Assembly: GCA_951635545.1 (NCBI GenBank)
Contig: OX620685.1
Location: 2,666,001-2,730,000 of the forward strand
Direction of reading: 5' to 3'
DNA length: 64,000 bases
Source of the DNA: CAG-873 sp910578365
GTDB taxonomy: Bacteria > Bacteroidota > Bacteroidia > Bacteroidales > Muribaculaceae
Shown here: positions 35,729-45,433 of the stretch, piece after piece
Layout: each line of letters begins with the position of its first letter
Numbering within the stretch: the first letter of the stretch is position 1
Made by a program: the position numbers and the translations under genes
Notes under the pieces: model-generated
What the model saw: the letters and a program-made list of their open reading frames with translations, nothing else
What the model was told of the DNA's origin: nothing
The model's database searches: none

Positions 35729-38299
35729 ATGCTGGAAGAAGATCGAATATTTAAGATCAATATCGAGAACGAGATGAAATCGGCCTACATCGACTATTCG
35801 ATGTCGGTGATTGTATCGCGTGCTCTCCCCGACGTGCGCGACGGTATGAAGCCCGTGCATCGCCGAGTACTCTTCGGAATGAACGAAATGGGTAATCGTA
35901 GCGATAAACCACATAAGAAATCTGCCAACTGTGTCGGTGAGGTCATGGGTAAATATCACCCTCACGGCGACTCGTCGATTTACGGTACCGTTGTGCGTAT
36001 GGCACAGGACTGGTCGCTGCGTTACACGCTCGTCGACGGCCACGGCAACTTCGGCTCTGTCGACGGTGACCCACCCGCCGCTATGCGATACACCGAGGTG
36101 CGCCTCTCGAAAATGGGCGAGGAAATGCTGCGCGACATCGAGTCGGACACAGTGGATTTCCAACCCAACTACGACAACAGCCGCCGCGAGCCGGTTGTGC
36201 TCCCAACACGCATTCCAAACCTGCTGGTAAACGGTGCCTCGGGTATCGCCGTGGGTATGGCCACAAACATGCCGCCTCATAACCTCACCGAATCGCTCAA
36301 CGCTTCGATTGCGCTGATTGACAATCCAGAAATAGAAATCGACGAGCTGATGAAGATTATACCGGCTCCCGACTTCCCCACAGGCGGTACAATCTACGGC
36401 TATAACGGTGTGAAAGACGCCTACAACACAGGCCGCGGACGCATCGTTATCCGTGCGAAGGCTACCATCGAAGCCGAAGCCAACCACGAGTCGATTATCG
36501 TAACCGAAATACCGTACGGCGTAAACAAAGCCGAACTCATCAAATATATAGCTGACCTCGTAAACGACAAAAAACTCGAGGGTATATCGAACATCAACGA
36601 CGAGAGCGACTACCGGGGCATGCGCATTGTGATACAGCTGCGCTCCGATGCCAACTCCAACGTGGTGCTCAACAAGCTCTACAAGATGACCCAGATGCAG
36701 GCATCGTTCAGTGTCAACAATGTGGCACTTGTAAACGGCCGCCCGCGCACACTCAACCTCAAAGACCTGCTACAGGCCTTCATCGACCATCGCCACGACG
36801 TGGTGGTACGCCGCACCCAATTCGAACTCCGAAAGGCCCGCGAGCGCGCCCACATACTCGAGGGCCTGATGATTGCCGTGCAGAACATCGACGAGGTAAT
36901 AGCAATAATCCGTGGCAGCGAAACACCCGACGAAGCAAAACTACGACTGGGAGAACGCTTTGGCCTCGACGAGGTACAGACCCAGGCTATCATCGACATG
37001 CGTCTGCGTGCCCTCACACACCTGCTTATCGACGACCTGCAGCATGACATCGACGAAATCCACGCCCGCATAGCCGAACTCGAACTCATTCTCAACGACG
37101 ACCACGTATGCCGCGAACTCATAAAGTCGGAACTCGCCGACCTTCGCGACAAGTTCGGCGACGCACGCCGCACCGATATAGACTATACTGCCGGTGACTT
37201 CAACGCCGAGGATTTCTATGCCGACGACGAAATGATTATCACCATATCGCATCTTGGCTACATCAAGCGTACCCCCCTGAGCGAATTCCGCGCCCAGAAC
37301 CGTGGCGGCGTAGGAGCCAAAGGCAGCGATACCCGCGACACCGACTTTATAGAGCATATATATCCTGCTTCGATGCACAACACCATGCTCTTCTTCACCG
37401 ACCGCGGTCTGGTGTACAAAATGAAGGTGTACGAACTGCCCGAAGGAGCCAAGAACACCAAAGGCCGCGCCCTGCAGAACCTGCTCAATATAGAACCCGG
37501 CGATCAGGTACGCGCCTATATACGCTGCAAACAGCTCGATAACGCCGAATTCACATCGTCGCATTACCTTATATTCGCCACAAAGAACGGCGTGGTAAAG
37601 AAAACCTGCCTCACCGAATATGCACGAGTGCTGGCCAAGGGCAAAAAAGCCATCATAATCCGTGAAGGCGACTCGCTGGTAGGTGTGGAACTCACCGACG
37701 GCAACAGCGAACTGCTGCTGGCAAACCGCAACGGACGTGCCATCCGTTTCCCCGAGAACAAGCTCCGTGCCATGGGACGTGTAAGTACCGGTGTACGCGG
37801 CATGCGCCTTGACGAAGACGGACAGGACCAGGTGGTAGGCCTCATTGCAATGTCTGCCGACAGCGGCAACACCGTAATGGCTATTTCCGAAAACGGATTC
37901 GGCAAGCGCAGCGACCTCGAAGGTTACCGTGTGACTAACCGCGGAGGCAAAGGTGTGAAGACAATGAACATTACCGACAAGACAGGCAAGCTCGTGGCAT
38001 TCGAAAGCGTAAACGACGACAACGACCTGGTGATTATAAACCGCTCAGGCATCACTCTCCGCTTCCATGTAAGCGACATCCGTGTAATGGGACGTGCTAC
38101 CCAAGGCGTGCGCATAATCAACCTTGAGAAACGTAGCGACGTTATAGCTTCGGTATGCTGTGTCGAATCTGACCCCGAAGAGGAAGTAGAGGCAATAGAG
38201 GAAGGAGAGGAACTGCCGGGCCTCAGCGATGCCGAACTCAACGAGCCCGATACCGACACCGATGCCGACAAAGCAGACGAAACTGAAACTAACGAATAA
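35729..38299 (+). CDS. gyrA: DNA gyrase subunit A
   Basis: The 856-residue subunit breaks and rejoins DNA during negative supercoiling. The active-site Tyr is Tyr 121 in AAMRYTEVRL. The quinolone-determining region reads HPHGDSSIYGTVVRMAQ; Ser 82 is kept (the usual resistance site) and position 86 is Gly. Six beta-pinwheel blades form the C-terminal half, with the GyrA-box-like sequence in NTKGRALQNLLN near residue 575. The tail is very acidic (EEEVEAIEEGEELP). A TPR gene follows 17 nt downstream in the same direction. GyrA rather than ParC is favoured by the full set of pinwheel repeats, though the box is not perfect. Confidence 0.94.
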   Translation: MLEEDRIFKINIENEMKSAYIDYSMSVIVSRALPDVRDGMKPVHRRVLFGMNEMGNRSDKPHKKSANCVGEVMGKYHPHGDSSIYGTVVRMAQDWSLRYTLVDGHGNFGSVDGDPPAAMRYTEVRLSKMGEEMLRDIESDTVDFQPNYDNSRREPVVLPTRIPNLLVNGASGIAVGMATNMPPHNLTESLNASIALIDNPEIEIDELMKIIPAPDFPTGGTIYGYNGVKDAYNTGRGRIVIRAKATIEAEANHESIIVTEIPYGVNKAELIKYIADLVNDKKLEGISNINDESDYRGMRIVIQLRSDANSNVVLNKLYKMTQMQASFSVNNVALVNGRPRTLNLKDLLQAFIDHRHDVVVRRTQFELRKARERAHILEGLMIAVQNIDEVIAIIRGSETPDEAKLRLGERFGLDEVQTQAIIDMRLRALTHLLIDDLQHDIDEIHARIAELELILNDDHVCRELIKSELADLRDKFGDARRTDIDYTAGDFNAEDFYADDEMIITISHLGYIKRTPLSEFRAQNRGGVGAKGSDTRDTDFIEHIYPASMHNTMLFFTDRGLVYKMKVYELPEGAKNTKGRALQNLLNIEPGDQVRAYIRCKQLDNAEFTSSHYLIFATKNGVVKKTCLTEYARVLAKGKKAIIIREGDSLVGVELTDGNSELLLANRNGRAIRFPENKLRAMGRVSTGVRGMRLDEDGQDQVVGLIAMSADSGNTVMAISENGFGKRSDLEGYRVTNRGGKGVKTMNITDKTGKLVAFESVNDDNDLVIINRSGITLRFHVSDIRVMGRATQGVRIINLEKRSDVIASVCCVESDPEEEVEAIEEGEELPGLSDAELNEPDTDTDADKADETETNE

Positions 38300-38316
38300 A
38301 CATTAATTTCAACATT

Positions 38317-39615
38317 ATGAAAAAAATCGCATTAGCAGCCGTTGTCTGTTTAGTTGCAGCAGGCGCATCGGCACAGATTAATGTGGTGAAAGATGCTGAG
38401 CGCGCCATGAAAGGCAACGCTTCGCTCGACGATGTGGTGAAAATTATCACTCCCGCCTTCACCAACCCTGAAACTGAACAGCTTGCCCAGACCTACTATG
38501 TGCCCGGCAAAGCAGCTTTCAACAACGCCGACATGCTGTTGGTACAGCGTCAGCTTGGCCAGCTCGACGATAAAGGAATCGTGGCTATGGCTAAGAATCT
38601 GCTTGAAGGTTACAACTACTTTATGAAGGCTTTCCCCCTGGACTCGCTGCCCGATGCCAAGGGTAAAATCAAGCCCAAATATTCGAAAGACATGGTGAAC
38701 GTACTCGCAGGCCACTACCTCGACTACAACAACGCCGCCATCGACTTCTGGGGAGCACAGGACTTCAAAGGCGCTTACGATGCCTGGACAATACTGCTGT
38801 CGATGCCCAAAAACCACGCCATTGCCAAGGCTATTCCTTCGGAGCGTCAGTTCGCCGACTCGACTCTCTCGGAAATCGCTTTCAACCGTGGTCTGGCCGC
38901 ATGGCAGATTGAAAAACTCGACGACGCTCTCGCTGCATTCGACCAGGCAAAGAGCATGGGCTACAATAAGAAACAGCTCTATGACTATGCAATCGCAGTA
39001 GCAAGCCAGGCAAACAAAAACGACGTGGTCGCAGCCTGGGCAAACGAGGCTATCCCCTTGTACGGCAAGGAAGATGACAGCTATATACGCCAGATTATCA
39101 ACAGCCAGCTGCAGAATGGCGAATTCGACAAGGCAAAGGCTTCGATTGATGCTGCTATCGCTGAAGACCCCACAAACTCGCAGTATCAGTGGGTGCTTGG
39201 TATCATCTATAACTACCGTAAGGATGAACTTCGCCGCGAAGTAGCCAATGCTCAGGGTGTAACCGACGAAGATCCCCGTGTGAAAGAAATCAATCAGCTT
39301 CACGCCGATTCACGTGCTGCATTTCAGAAAGCCGTAGAGCTTAATCCGGCTAATGCCGAAGCTTATTCAGGCCTGGGTATGATTATCTACGAGGACGCCC
39401 AAATTGCCGATGCCGCTGCTCCGGTAAACGCTCCTCAGAGCTACTACGACCAGAACGTGACTCCGCTGCTTAAGAAAGCTGCCGAATGCTACGAAAAGGC
39501 CGTGGAAATCAATCCCGAGGATGCCAACTCGCTCAAGGCTCTGCGTATCATATACTACAATATGAACGACGAAGCCAACATGAACCGCGTGGAGCAGGCT
39601 ATCAAGCTGCTCTGA
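38317..39615 (+). CDS. Exported TPR protein downstream of gyrA
   Basis: The 432-residue protein starts with a signal peptide (KKIALAAVVCLVAAGASAQ, cleavage near residue 20). TPR-like helical repeats fill most of the rest, for example around residues 185-215 (GLAAWQIEKLDDALAAF region) and 335-420 with two strong units. It should act in the periplasm as a scaffold. The 17-nt gap to gyrA suggests partial co-transcription. It ends at a strong terminator (39634-39675) that is also the insertion point of a group II intron. The function is unknown. Confidence 0.8.
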   Translation: MKKIALAAVVCLVAAGASAQINVVKDAERAMKGNASLDDVVKIITPAFTNPETEQLAQTYYVPGKAAFNNADMLLVQRQLGQLDDKGIVAMAKNLLEGYNYFMKAFPLDSLPDAKGKIKPKYSKDMVNVLAGHYLDYNNAAIDFWGAQDFKGAYDAWTILLSMPKNHAIAKAIPSERQFADSTLSEIAFNRGLAAWQIEKLDDALAAFDQAKSMGYNKKQLYDYAIAVASQANKNDVVAAWANEAIPLYGKEDDSYIRQIINSQLQNGEFDKAKASIDAAIAEDPTNSQYQWVLGIIYNYRKDELRREVANAQGVTDEDPRVKEINQLHADSRAAFQKAVELNPANAEAYSGLGMIIYEDAQIADAAAPVNAPQSYYDQNVTPLLKKAAECYEKAVEINPEDANSLKALRIIYYNMNDEANMNRVEQAIKLL

Positions 39616-39633
39616 TAGCAGGTACATAATCAA

Positions 39634-39675
39634 AAACAACAGAGCCATGCCGGCAACGGCATGGCTCTGTTGTTT
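39634..39675. terminator. Terminator of the gyrA-TPR unit, target of a group II intron
   Basis: A perfect 19-bp stem (39634-39652 with 39657-39675) closes on a gcaa tetraloop. The T-tract that should follow is interrupted: the group II intron begins right at the base of the stem (39676). Confidence 0.88.
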
Positions 39676-41165
39676 GTTCGCCCGACATGGGCATAATCTA
39701 ACGGGTGTAAGTCCCGAGCGCGCCCCGATAGCGGGAAGCGCATAGTCCGAGGCAACGGTGTCTGCCGTGAGGAGAATCGGAAGGAAGCTAAGGACAAAAG
39801 TCTGGCTCCACGCACAGAAACATGATATAAGGCTCGAAGTCAGGGGTAAGGTTGCTAAACAAACCGAAGCCCGATAGCTATCCGGGCTGACGAGAGTAAA
39901 TCAAGGGAGTATAAGACTGAAAGATTGTGTTCTTAATCGGGGAGGTCTGTGGGGCGAGCCGAAAGGTAAGCAGTAACAACGAACCCACAGAAGTCAGCAG
40001 AAGCCATAGTAGTCATCGCCTTAAAGCTCGTGGGCGGCGACGAAGGGCAAAACTTAACCACACGAGCAAAACTTTATTTTACCCGATGAAAGGAGAAAAG
40101 CCGAAAACAACAGAAAGCTGCCCTCGGAAGAATAGCGCGGAACGCGAAAGGTATGAGGGAGCGCCTACTTTGATTGGGATAGTAGGAGACGAACTCGTAG
40201 AAGTGCAACTATCGTCAGACAGGATGTTAGAGTATATCCTAACTTCCGACAACCTTAACAGAGCGTATAAACAAGTCAAGGCCAACAAGGGGAGCGGTGG
40301 AATCGACGGAATGGAAGTAGAACAACTGCTTCCGTATCTGCGTGAACACAAGGATGAAATAACAGAGAGTCTGCTTGGCGGAATATACCGCCCCAATCCC
40401 GTAAGGAGGGTAGAGATACCCAAAGAGGGAGGCAAGACGCGCCAACTCGGCATACCCACCGTTGTCGACCGCGTCATCTTCTGTAAAAGTCCGAGAGCGG
40501 CCGAAAGGGTATTCGAAAGCATCACGAAGTTCATAGAGGGGAAACTCTTCCTCAAAGTTAATCGCGAGAAAACTCACGTCGGCAGTGTCCACGGCCAGAA
40601 GTACCTCGGCTACTCGTTCAACATGTGAAGAGGAAAGGCTCGCTTGTGCGTTCACCCGAGAACCAAAGCAAAACTGCGGGCGAAGCTCAAAGAGCTGACA
40701 TCGCGCAGTAACGGCTGGGGGTACGATAAGCGCAAGGAGAAACTGACCAATGCAATCCGAGGGTGGGTTAACTACTTTCGGCATGCCGAGATGCGCAACT
40801 TTGTGAAAGAAACTGACGAATGGTTGCGTATCCGCATACGCATGTGTATATGGAAATGCTGGAAACGAGTGCGGACACGCCTCAAGAACCTACAACGATG
40901 TGGCATTGCAAAGTGGCAGGCAAGGCAATGGGCAAATACCCGAAAGGGATATTGGCGCACCGTCCATAGTCCGATACTGACGCGAGCCATATCAATGGAG
41001 AACCTGAAACGAGCGCACTATCCCACACTTACGGAGTATTACGAGAAACTGCATCCGCGTTAAGAACCGCCGTATGCCGAACGGCACGTACGGTGGTGTG
41101 AGAGGTCGGTAAACACGAAAGTAGGAGATAAACACCCTATGATTAGTGTTTACCTCCTACTCGAT
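39676..41165 (+). mobile_element. Group II intron, degenerate, inserted at a terminator
   Basis: The 5' end runs gttcgcccgacatgggcata, then the domain I stretch ctaacgggtgtaagtcccga common to bacterial group II introns. Domain V is a 34-nt hairpin near 41068-41100 (ccgccgtatg ... cgtacggtgg), and domain VI is the hairpin gtaggagataaacac / gtgtttacctcctac (about 41122-41159), ending ...ctcgat. The first bases are GTTCG instead of the consensus GTGYG. It sits directly after a Rho-independent terminator stem and its encoded protein lacks an endonuclease domain; both fit class C introns, although the class was not confirmed. Length about 1490 nt. Confidence 0.82.
40086..41063 (+). pseudogene. ltrA: Group II intron reverse transcriptase/maturase, broken
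   Basis: The frame from the ATG at 40086 shows RT0/RT1 (NLNRAYKQVKANKGSGGIDG, GIPTVVDRVI) and then jumps straight to IFCKSPRAAERVFES. The block that should hold RT2-RT5 with the catalytic (Y/F)ADD is missing, an in-frame loss of roughly 100 residues. A TGA at 40626-40628 then interrupts the frame after GYSFNM. Downstream (to 41063) the maturase domain X is intact (IRGWVNYFRHAEM, MCIWKCWKRVRT) and there is no endonuclease domain. This protein cannot reverse transcribe. The intron RNA could be spliced only if another copy supplies the protein. Confidence 0.88.
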
Positions 41166-41178
41166 TTGTGACATATAA

Positions 41179-42186
41179 TCAAAAATGGGCTACAAATTCC
41201 ATGACTATCTTATTCTGTTCTGAAATTGCTGGAGTTACTCCTTTGTTATAAAAATATTGTTCATAGTTGAGGCGAATATCTGCCTGTAATGATTTCTTTC
41301 CCAGACTCAATGTAACACCTCCAGTCAGTCTATGCCTTTCAGGATCATCTACTTTGAGATTGCCGGATTCATCTTTCGTACCTTTGCTGTGATCTGACAT
41401 ATAGTCATATCTTCCGAGGAATGATATGGAAGTCAGACCTTTTTTCATCGGAAGTCGATATGCGGCAAATGCGTCAACCGCATTTACAGGCGTGAAAGAG
41501 CCGTGGGCATAGTGTTTGCGGAGATATTCCGCCTCGATGTGCCATCTTCGGTTTTGCCAGTAGACCCCTGCATCGTACATCATCACGTTCACATCCCCGG
41601 CATTTGCCTTCTGGCAACTGAGTGTGATATTAAATTGCCGGGCAATCATTGTCTGCGCCTTGAACGAGAAATTATAGTTGTTGGTCCAGAAATGTTTTTG
41701 ATTTGTCAGTCCTGAGCCGTTGAATATACCTCCTTCAAGCGTAATGGGCATACTGTCGTTGAATGTCCACGATGCTGATGCCCCTACATCGCGCACATTG
41801 CCGACCTGCTTTGCTATGAAAGAACGATTGGCGAAATACTGTAGATGAGGTGAACGATGGGCATCAATGGTAAACGGCACTCTCATCTGACCGAAGGTGA
41901 ACTTTAACACGTCTTTAGGTTGCAGACGTATATATGCGTCAAGCATCTTTATAGTACCCTCGTCCGAAAGGTCTATCTCGGCCTTGTATCTTACAATAGG
42001 AATCACCTTGCCTTCCACGCTCAGACGCGCATTGCGTATCTCAAAGCGTCCCTTATCTATTTGAGGCTCATATTCATATTTGGCCCGGATAGTCCCGTGT
42101 ATTTCCGGGATAAATGGATTTTTATCCTGAGCCACGGCAGACAATGCAAATACTGACAATGCCGTCATAATTAAGATCCGTTTCAT
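41179..42186 (-). CDS. Phosphate-selective porin (OprO/OprP type)
   Basis: The 335-residue outer-membrane protein has a signal peptide (ILIMTALSVFALSAVAQ, cleavage near residue 19) and amphipathic beta strands ending in a terminal aromatic residue (VMEFVAHF), as outer-membrane barrels do. The sequence RFEIRNARLSVEGKVIPIVRYKAEIDL and the following strands resemble the phosphate-selective porin O and P family. It should let phosphate or polyphosphate through the outer membrane. It overlaps the PhoU-like gene upstream by 4 nt and lies downstream of the Pit transporter, supporting a phosphate role. A group II intron ends 13 bp past its stop. Confidence 0.82.
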   Translation of the reverse strand: MKRILIMTALSVFALSAVAQDKNPFIPEIHGTIRAKYEYEPQIDKGRFEIRNARLSVEGKVIPIVRYKAEIDLSDEGTIKMLDAYIRLQPKDVLKFTFGQMRVPFTIDAHRSPHLQYFANRSFIAKQVGNVRDVGASASWTFNDSMPITLEGGIFNGSGLTNQKHFWTNNYNFSFKAQTMIARQFNITLSCQKANAGDVNVMMYDAGVYWQNRRWHIEAEYLRKHYAHGSFTPVNAVDAFAAYRLPMKKGLTSISFLGRYDYMSDHSKGTKDESGNLKVDDPERHRLTGGVTLSLGKKSLQADIRLNYEQYFYNKGVTPAISEQNKIVMEFVAHF

Positions 42187-42881
42187 GCTGTCATTGGTTT
42201 ATTGCTTGTTTTAATGTTTTTGAGTGCCTGTGAAAAGGAGCTGACAAAGGAATGAAGATAATACAGGAGCATAAGATAAGAATAAGCGGGGGCTCCTTCA
42301 TCAAAATCTTCATGGGTCATCCCTTTGGAATGTATGGCGATGCTGTGTTCGATAAAATCTTTCTCCAAGCCCGCATCTCCATTAATCTTCACTGTATCAA
42401 CATCTGAACTGAGTATGCTGTCAGCTAATTGAGACAGTCGGACAATCCCTCCACGAATTGTTTCGATCTCACATTTGTAAGAGATAGGTATATAGCCATC
42501 CGGGGACGTGACAAGATGACGTATGGTTTCGGCAATCTTGTCCGTAGCCTCAAGCATATATTCACAATATAGCGCAGTCTTGCCGATAGTATCGTCAGTG
42601 TCTGCCGAACTATTCCGGACTTTCTCACTGATTATGTCAATGGTCTGCGAACCGATTCGATGATTCTTGCATACCGCAATATTATCATTGTTTGAAAGAC
42701 ATTCCAACGCTTTGTCGATAATCGGACCGCATGACTGCATCGTCATAGTCAAGCAAGACTTTTCAACAGGACAGGCGGGGATGAAACAATACATTTCCTT
42801 GACCTTACGTCTGCGTATATGCCGTCGCAACATAACGATGATTCCGGCCAGAGCCATTATCGAGAGAATTGTAACGTACAT
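42183..42881 (-). CDS. Membrane-anchored PhoU-like helical protein
   Basis: The 232-residue protein has one N-terminal transmembrane helix (TILSIMALAGIIVML), a basic patch (RRHIRRRKVK) and then a long helical region resembling the cytoplasmic C-terminal domain of the neighbouring Pit transporter, for example TALYCEYMLEATDKIAETI against CMGILYNLRRINEVCKEHI. Both look like PhoU-type helical bundles, which sense or gate phosphate uptake. The match is by eye and weak. It has its own promoter with an 11-bp tandem repeat and overlaps the porin gene by 4 nt, so the two are co-expressed. Confidence 0.6.
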   Translation of the reverse strand: MYVTILSIMALAGIIVMLRRHIRRRKVKEMYCFIPACPVEKSCLTMTMQSCGPIIDKALECLSNNDNIAVCKNHRIGSQTIDIISEKVRNSSADTDDTIGKTALYCEYMLEATDKIAETIRHLVTSPDGYIPISYKCEIETIRGGIVRLSQLADSILSSDVDTVKINGDAGLEKDFIEHSIAIHSKGMTHEDFDEGAPAYSYLMLLYYLHSFVSSFSQALKNIKTSNKPMTA

Positions 42882-42903
42882 GATTTATAGTATTTCTTTG
42901 ATA

Positions 42904-42960
42904 CAAAGTAACCGCATTTTTATTTCACGTTTATATCGGAAATATTAGATAAATATTAAA
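42904..42960 (-). promoter_or_regulatory. Promoter and 11-bp tandem repeat upstream of the PhoU-like gene
   Basis: Minus strand: -7-like TTACTTTG (42911-42904). Upstream, two adjacent 11-mers (plus-strand 42939-42949 gaaatattaga and 42950-42960 taaatattaaa) match at 8 of 11 positions, with TTA(A) cores exactly 11 bp apart. This geometry is that of OmpR/PhoB-family binding sites. Confidence 0.45.
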
Positions 42961-42980
42961 TTTATCAGCAAATTACGACA

Positions 42981-43011
42981 TAAAAAAGATGGGAGATATG
43001 CACTCCCATCT
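42981..43011 (-). terminator. Rho-independent terminator of the Pit gene
   Basis: agatgggag (42987-42995) and ctcccatct (43003-43011) form a perfect 9-bp stem; on the minus strand six Ts follow. It separates the transporter gene from the PhoU-like/porin pair. Confidence 0.85.
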
Positions 43012-43043
43012 CAACTTTTGGTACAATCCTTTTTACTTAGACT

Positions 43044-45326
43044 TTATACTGTGGGCACCATGATTTTGGCAGGGCGTGTGCGGAAATCCGAGTCACGCAG
43101 CTTGGCAAACGCCCGCAGATATTTCCTTATTGACGATACCATTTCCTGCGTTTCCTGAAGCAGATTGACATAGACATACAGAACAGCCATTGCCGATGTG
43201 TCTCCGTCGCGGAGCTGGTCATGCACACGGTGATATGTGTCGGAAACAGTATCCTTTATCTCGTCGCAGTGTCGGCGGAGGGTGCTTATAGTATCTGTAT
43301 CCATGCTCCCCATAAGTTTGACGGTATCGTTGAACAGTGTACTTATTTGTGTCCGTATCAACTCGTATTCGGTGGTATATCTGGGTGGCAGAGGAAGGAA
43401 ATTGTTGTCGATATGCTCTTTGCAGACCTCGTTGATGCGCCGCAGGTTATACAGTATGCCCATACAGCAGTTGTTGCTGAGATAGAACCAAGTGCTTTTT
43501 TCTATCGCCATCTCGCGTGTCAAATGACGCAGACATAGAGTTTCCTTACGGCGGGCGTTTTTAAGTGTGGTCTTCTGACGGGCGAGGCTCGATTCCGTTT
43601 TGCTGAGAATCCCGGCGCTCTCAGTTATGAAAGCCGATGTTATATCCCGGTATTTTTCCTCGGCATAGATCATGAACTTCTCTTGTTGTTCCGTGATATA
43701 CATCATAAGCAACGGCCATGTCTGTGTTTTATCCTGAGTGGATATTATAGTCTGGAACAGTGCATCACCGTTATCTTCTTGTGTCTTCTTTCTGAACCTC
43801 CGGTTGCTGTTGATGATTATGAATATCGTCAAAGCCGCCAACAGAAGCATCACCCACTGACCACCATAGTGCATTGCTGCAACAATCAGTCCTGCGCCGA
43901 TAAACGCCGCACCCGCAGTAAGAAACCAACCGCCGATTACAGAAATCACGCCGGTGATGCGGAACACAGCACTTTCACGCCCCCATGCCCTGTCGGCAAG
44001 AGAAGTACCCATAGCGACCATAAATGTTACGAAAGTGGTTGACAGGGGCAGTTTCAGCGAGGTGCCGAGGGCAATGAGTGCTCCGGCAAGCACCAGATTG
44101 ACAGAGCCGCGTATGAGGTCGAAAGCCGCACCTTGATCCATAATGGTCTCATCCACATTAAAACGGCGGTTGAACCAACGGCGTACTTTCGCGGGTGTGA
44201 CACGCCTTAACCAAGAAAGGAATGATAAGGTCCATCTTACCAGCCGCCGGGCAATGCGGGAAGAACCAAACATCTCATCGCCACCCTGCTGGCTTCCGAG
44301 ACCGATTTCAGTCTTGGTCACATTCCGGGCTTTTTTTGACGTTGCAAGTGACACCACCATTATGACTCCGGCACCGATGAGGAAATATATCGGTGTATTT
44401 GCCGGGCCGTTAAGTGAATCCATAAGGAAACCTTTGGAGTCCCCTCCGCCGTTAGCCATAAAATCCTGATATGAAGCCAGACCGCTCAAGGGAACACCTA
44501 TGAAGTTCACAAGGTCATTACCTGCAAATGCCACGGCAAGCGAGAATGTGCCCATCAGCACAATTACTTTCAGAACATTAACCTTGCAGACATGGAGCAG
44601 TTGCATCAGCACTGTAAAAACTGCGAAACAGGACAGTATGATCAGCGCAGTATTGTTTTTTATCCACGCTTTCAGTTCAGGGGTCATGAAAGAAAGGTCT
44701 TTAGCCCCCTTAATCAGAAGAAAGTAAACAATCGCAGTTGCACATATACCTCCGAATATTCCTATCTTCCATTTCAGGTTGCTACGGTAATTGAACGAGA
44801 ACACCATACGGGATATGAACTGCACAACCGTTCCGAAGAAAAATGCTATCGCCACCGACAGGAATATTCCGAGAATCACCGACAGGGCTTTCTCCGTGTT
44901 AAGCAAGTCATCGAAACCGAGACCGATGCCTCCTGTCATTTTAATCAATGCAACGACAAAGGTGGCTCCCAGTAGCTCGAAAACCATTGACACGGTTGTA
45001 GAGGTAGGCATACCCAGCGAGTTGAACACGTCGAGAAGGATGATGTCCGTGACCATTACCGCCATGAAGATGCAGATAAGGTCATAGAACGAAAAATGCT
45101 CGGGACGGAAAATTCCGTGCCGGGCAATCTCCATCATACCGTTGCTCATCGCCGCACCGATGAAAACACCGATGGAAGCGACAATCAGGACTCTTTTGAA
45201 TGATGCCGCCTTAGACCCGATAGCCGAGTTCAGGAAGTTGACAGCATCGTTACTCACACCCACTGACAAGTCGAACACAGCCAGCAGGAAAAGAAAAATT
45301 ACTACGCAAAGAAACAGTATTTCCAT
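43044..45326 (-). CDS. pit: Inorganic phosphate transporter, Pit family, with C-terminal regulatory domain
   Basis: The 760-residue inner-membrane transporter takes up phosphate by proton or sodium symport. The Pit signatures are duplicated: GVSNDAVNFLNSAIG near residue 23 with GMPTSTTVSMVFELLGA near 105, and GNDLVNFIGVPLSG near 268 with LPLSTTFVTFMVAMGTSLA near 425. About twelve hydrophobic helices lie before residue 515. The last ~240 residues are a soluble helical domain of PhoU-like character, much longer than the tail of classical PitA. The promoter carries TTACTTTG and paired TTAA half-sites 11 bp apart. It heads the phosphate island on the minus strand. Confidence 0.92.
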   Translation of the reverse strand: MEILFLCVVIFLFLLAVFDLSVGVSNDAVNFLNSAIGSKAASFKRVLIVASIGVFIGAAMSNGMMEIARHGIFRPEHFSFYDLICIFMAVMVTDIILLDVFNSLGMPTSTTVSMVFELLGATFVVALIKMTGGIGLGFDDLLNTEKALSVILGIFLSVAIAFFFGTVVQFISRMVFSFNYRSNLKWKIGIFGGICATAIVYFLLIKGAKDLSFMTPELKAWIKNNTALIILSCFAVFTVLMQLLHVCKVNVLKVIVLMGTFSLAVAFAGNDLVNFIGVPLSGLASYQDFMANGGGDSKGFLMDSLNGPANTPIYFLIGAGVIMVVSLATSKKARNVTKTEIGLGSQQGGDEMFGSSRIARRLVRWTLSFLSWLRRVTPAKVRRWFNRRFNVDETIMDQGAAFDLIRGSVNLVLAGALIALGTSLKLPLSTTFVTFMVAMGTSLADRAWGRESAVFRITGVISVIGGWFLTAGAAFIGAGLIVAAMHYGGQWVMLLLAALTIFIIINSNRRFRKKTQEDNGDALFQTIISTQDKTQTWPLLMMYITEQQEKFMIYAEEKYRDITSAFITESAGILSKTESSLARQKTTLKNARRKETLCLRHLTREMAIEKSTWFYLSNNCCMGILYNLRRINEVCKEHIDNNFLPLPPRYTTEYELIRTQISTLFNDTVKLMGSMDTDTISTLRRHCDEIKDTVSDTYHRVHDQLRDGDTSAMAVLYVYVNLLQETQEMVSSIRKYLRAFAKLRDSDFRTRPAKIMVPTV

Positions 45327-45352
45327 TGTTATCTCAATTACTTATTCTGCTG

Positions 45353-45408
45353 CAAAGTAACTAAGAAAACATTTCATGATTATTTCAAAATCCTTAACCA
45401 TTTATTAA
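45353..45408 (-). promoter_or_regulatory. pit promoter with paired TTAA half-sites
   Basis: Minus-strand TTACTTTG (45360-45353) lies 27 nt upstream of the ATG. TTAA occurs at 45394-45397 and 45405-45408, an 11-bp period, with the near site 34 bp from the -7 box, the same spacing as at the PhoU-like promoter. Confidence 0.4.
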
Positions 45409-45433
45409 AACCGCCGGACTGACAGAGAGTTTA

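Noticed and set aside
35960..35990. Possible quinolone-resistance change in GyrA (Gly at position 86 instead of an acidic residue)
   Set aside because: Ser 82 is unchanged and Gly at this position is, as far as I recall, normal in Bacteroidetes GyrA; no resistance call is made.
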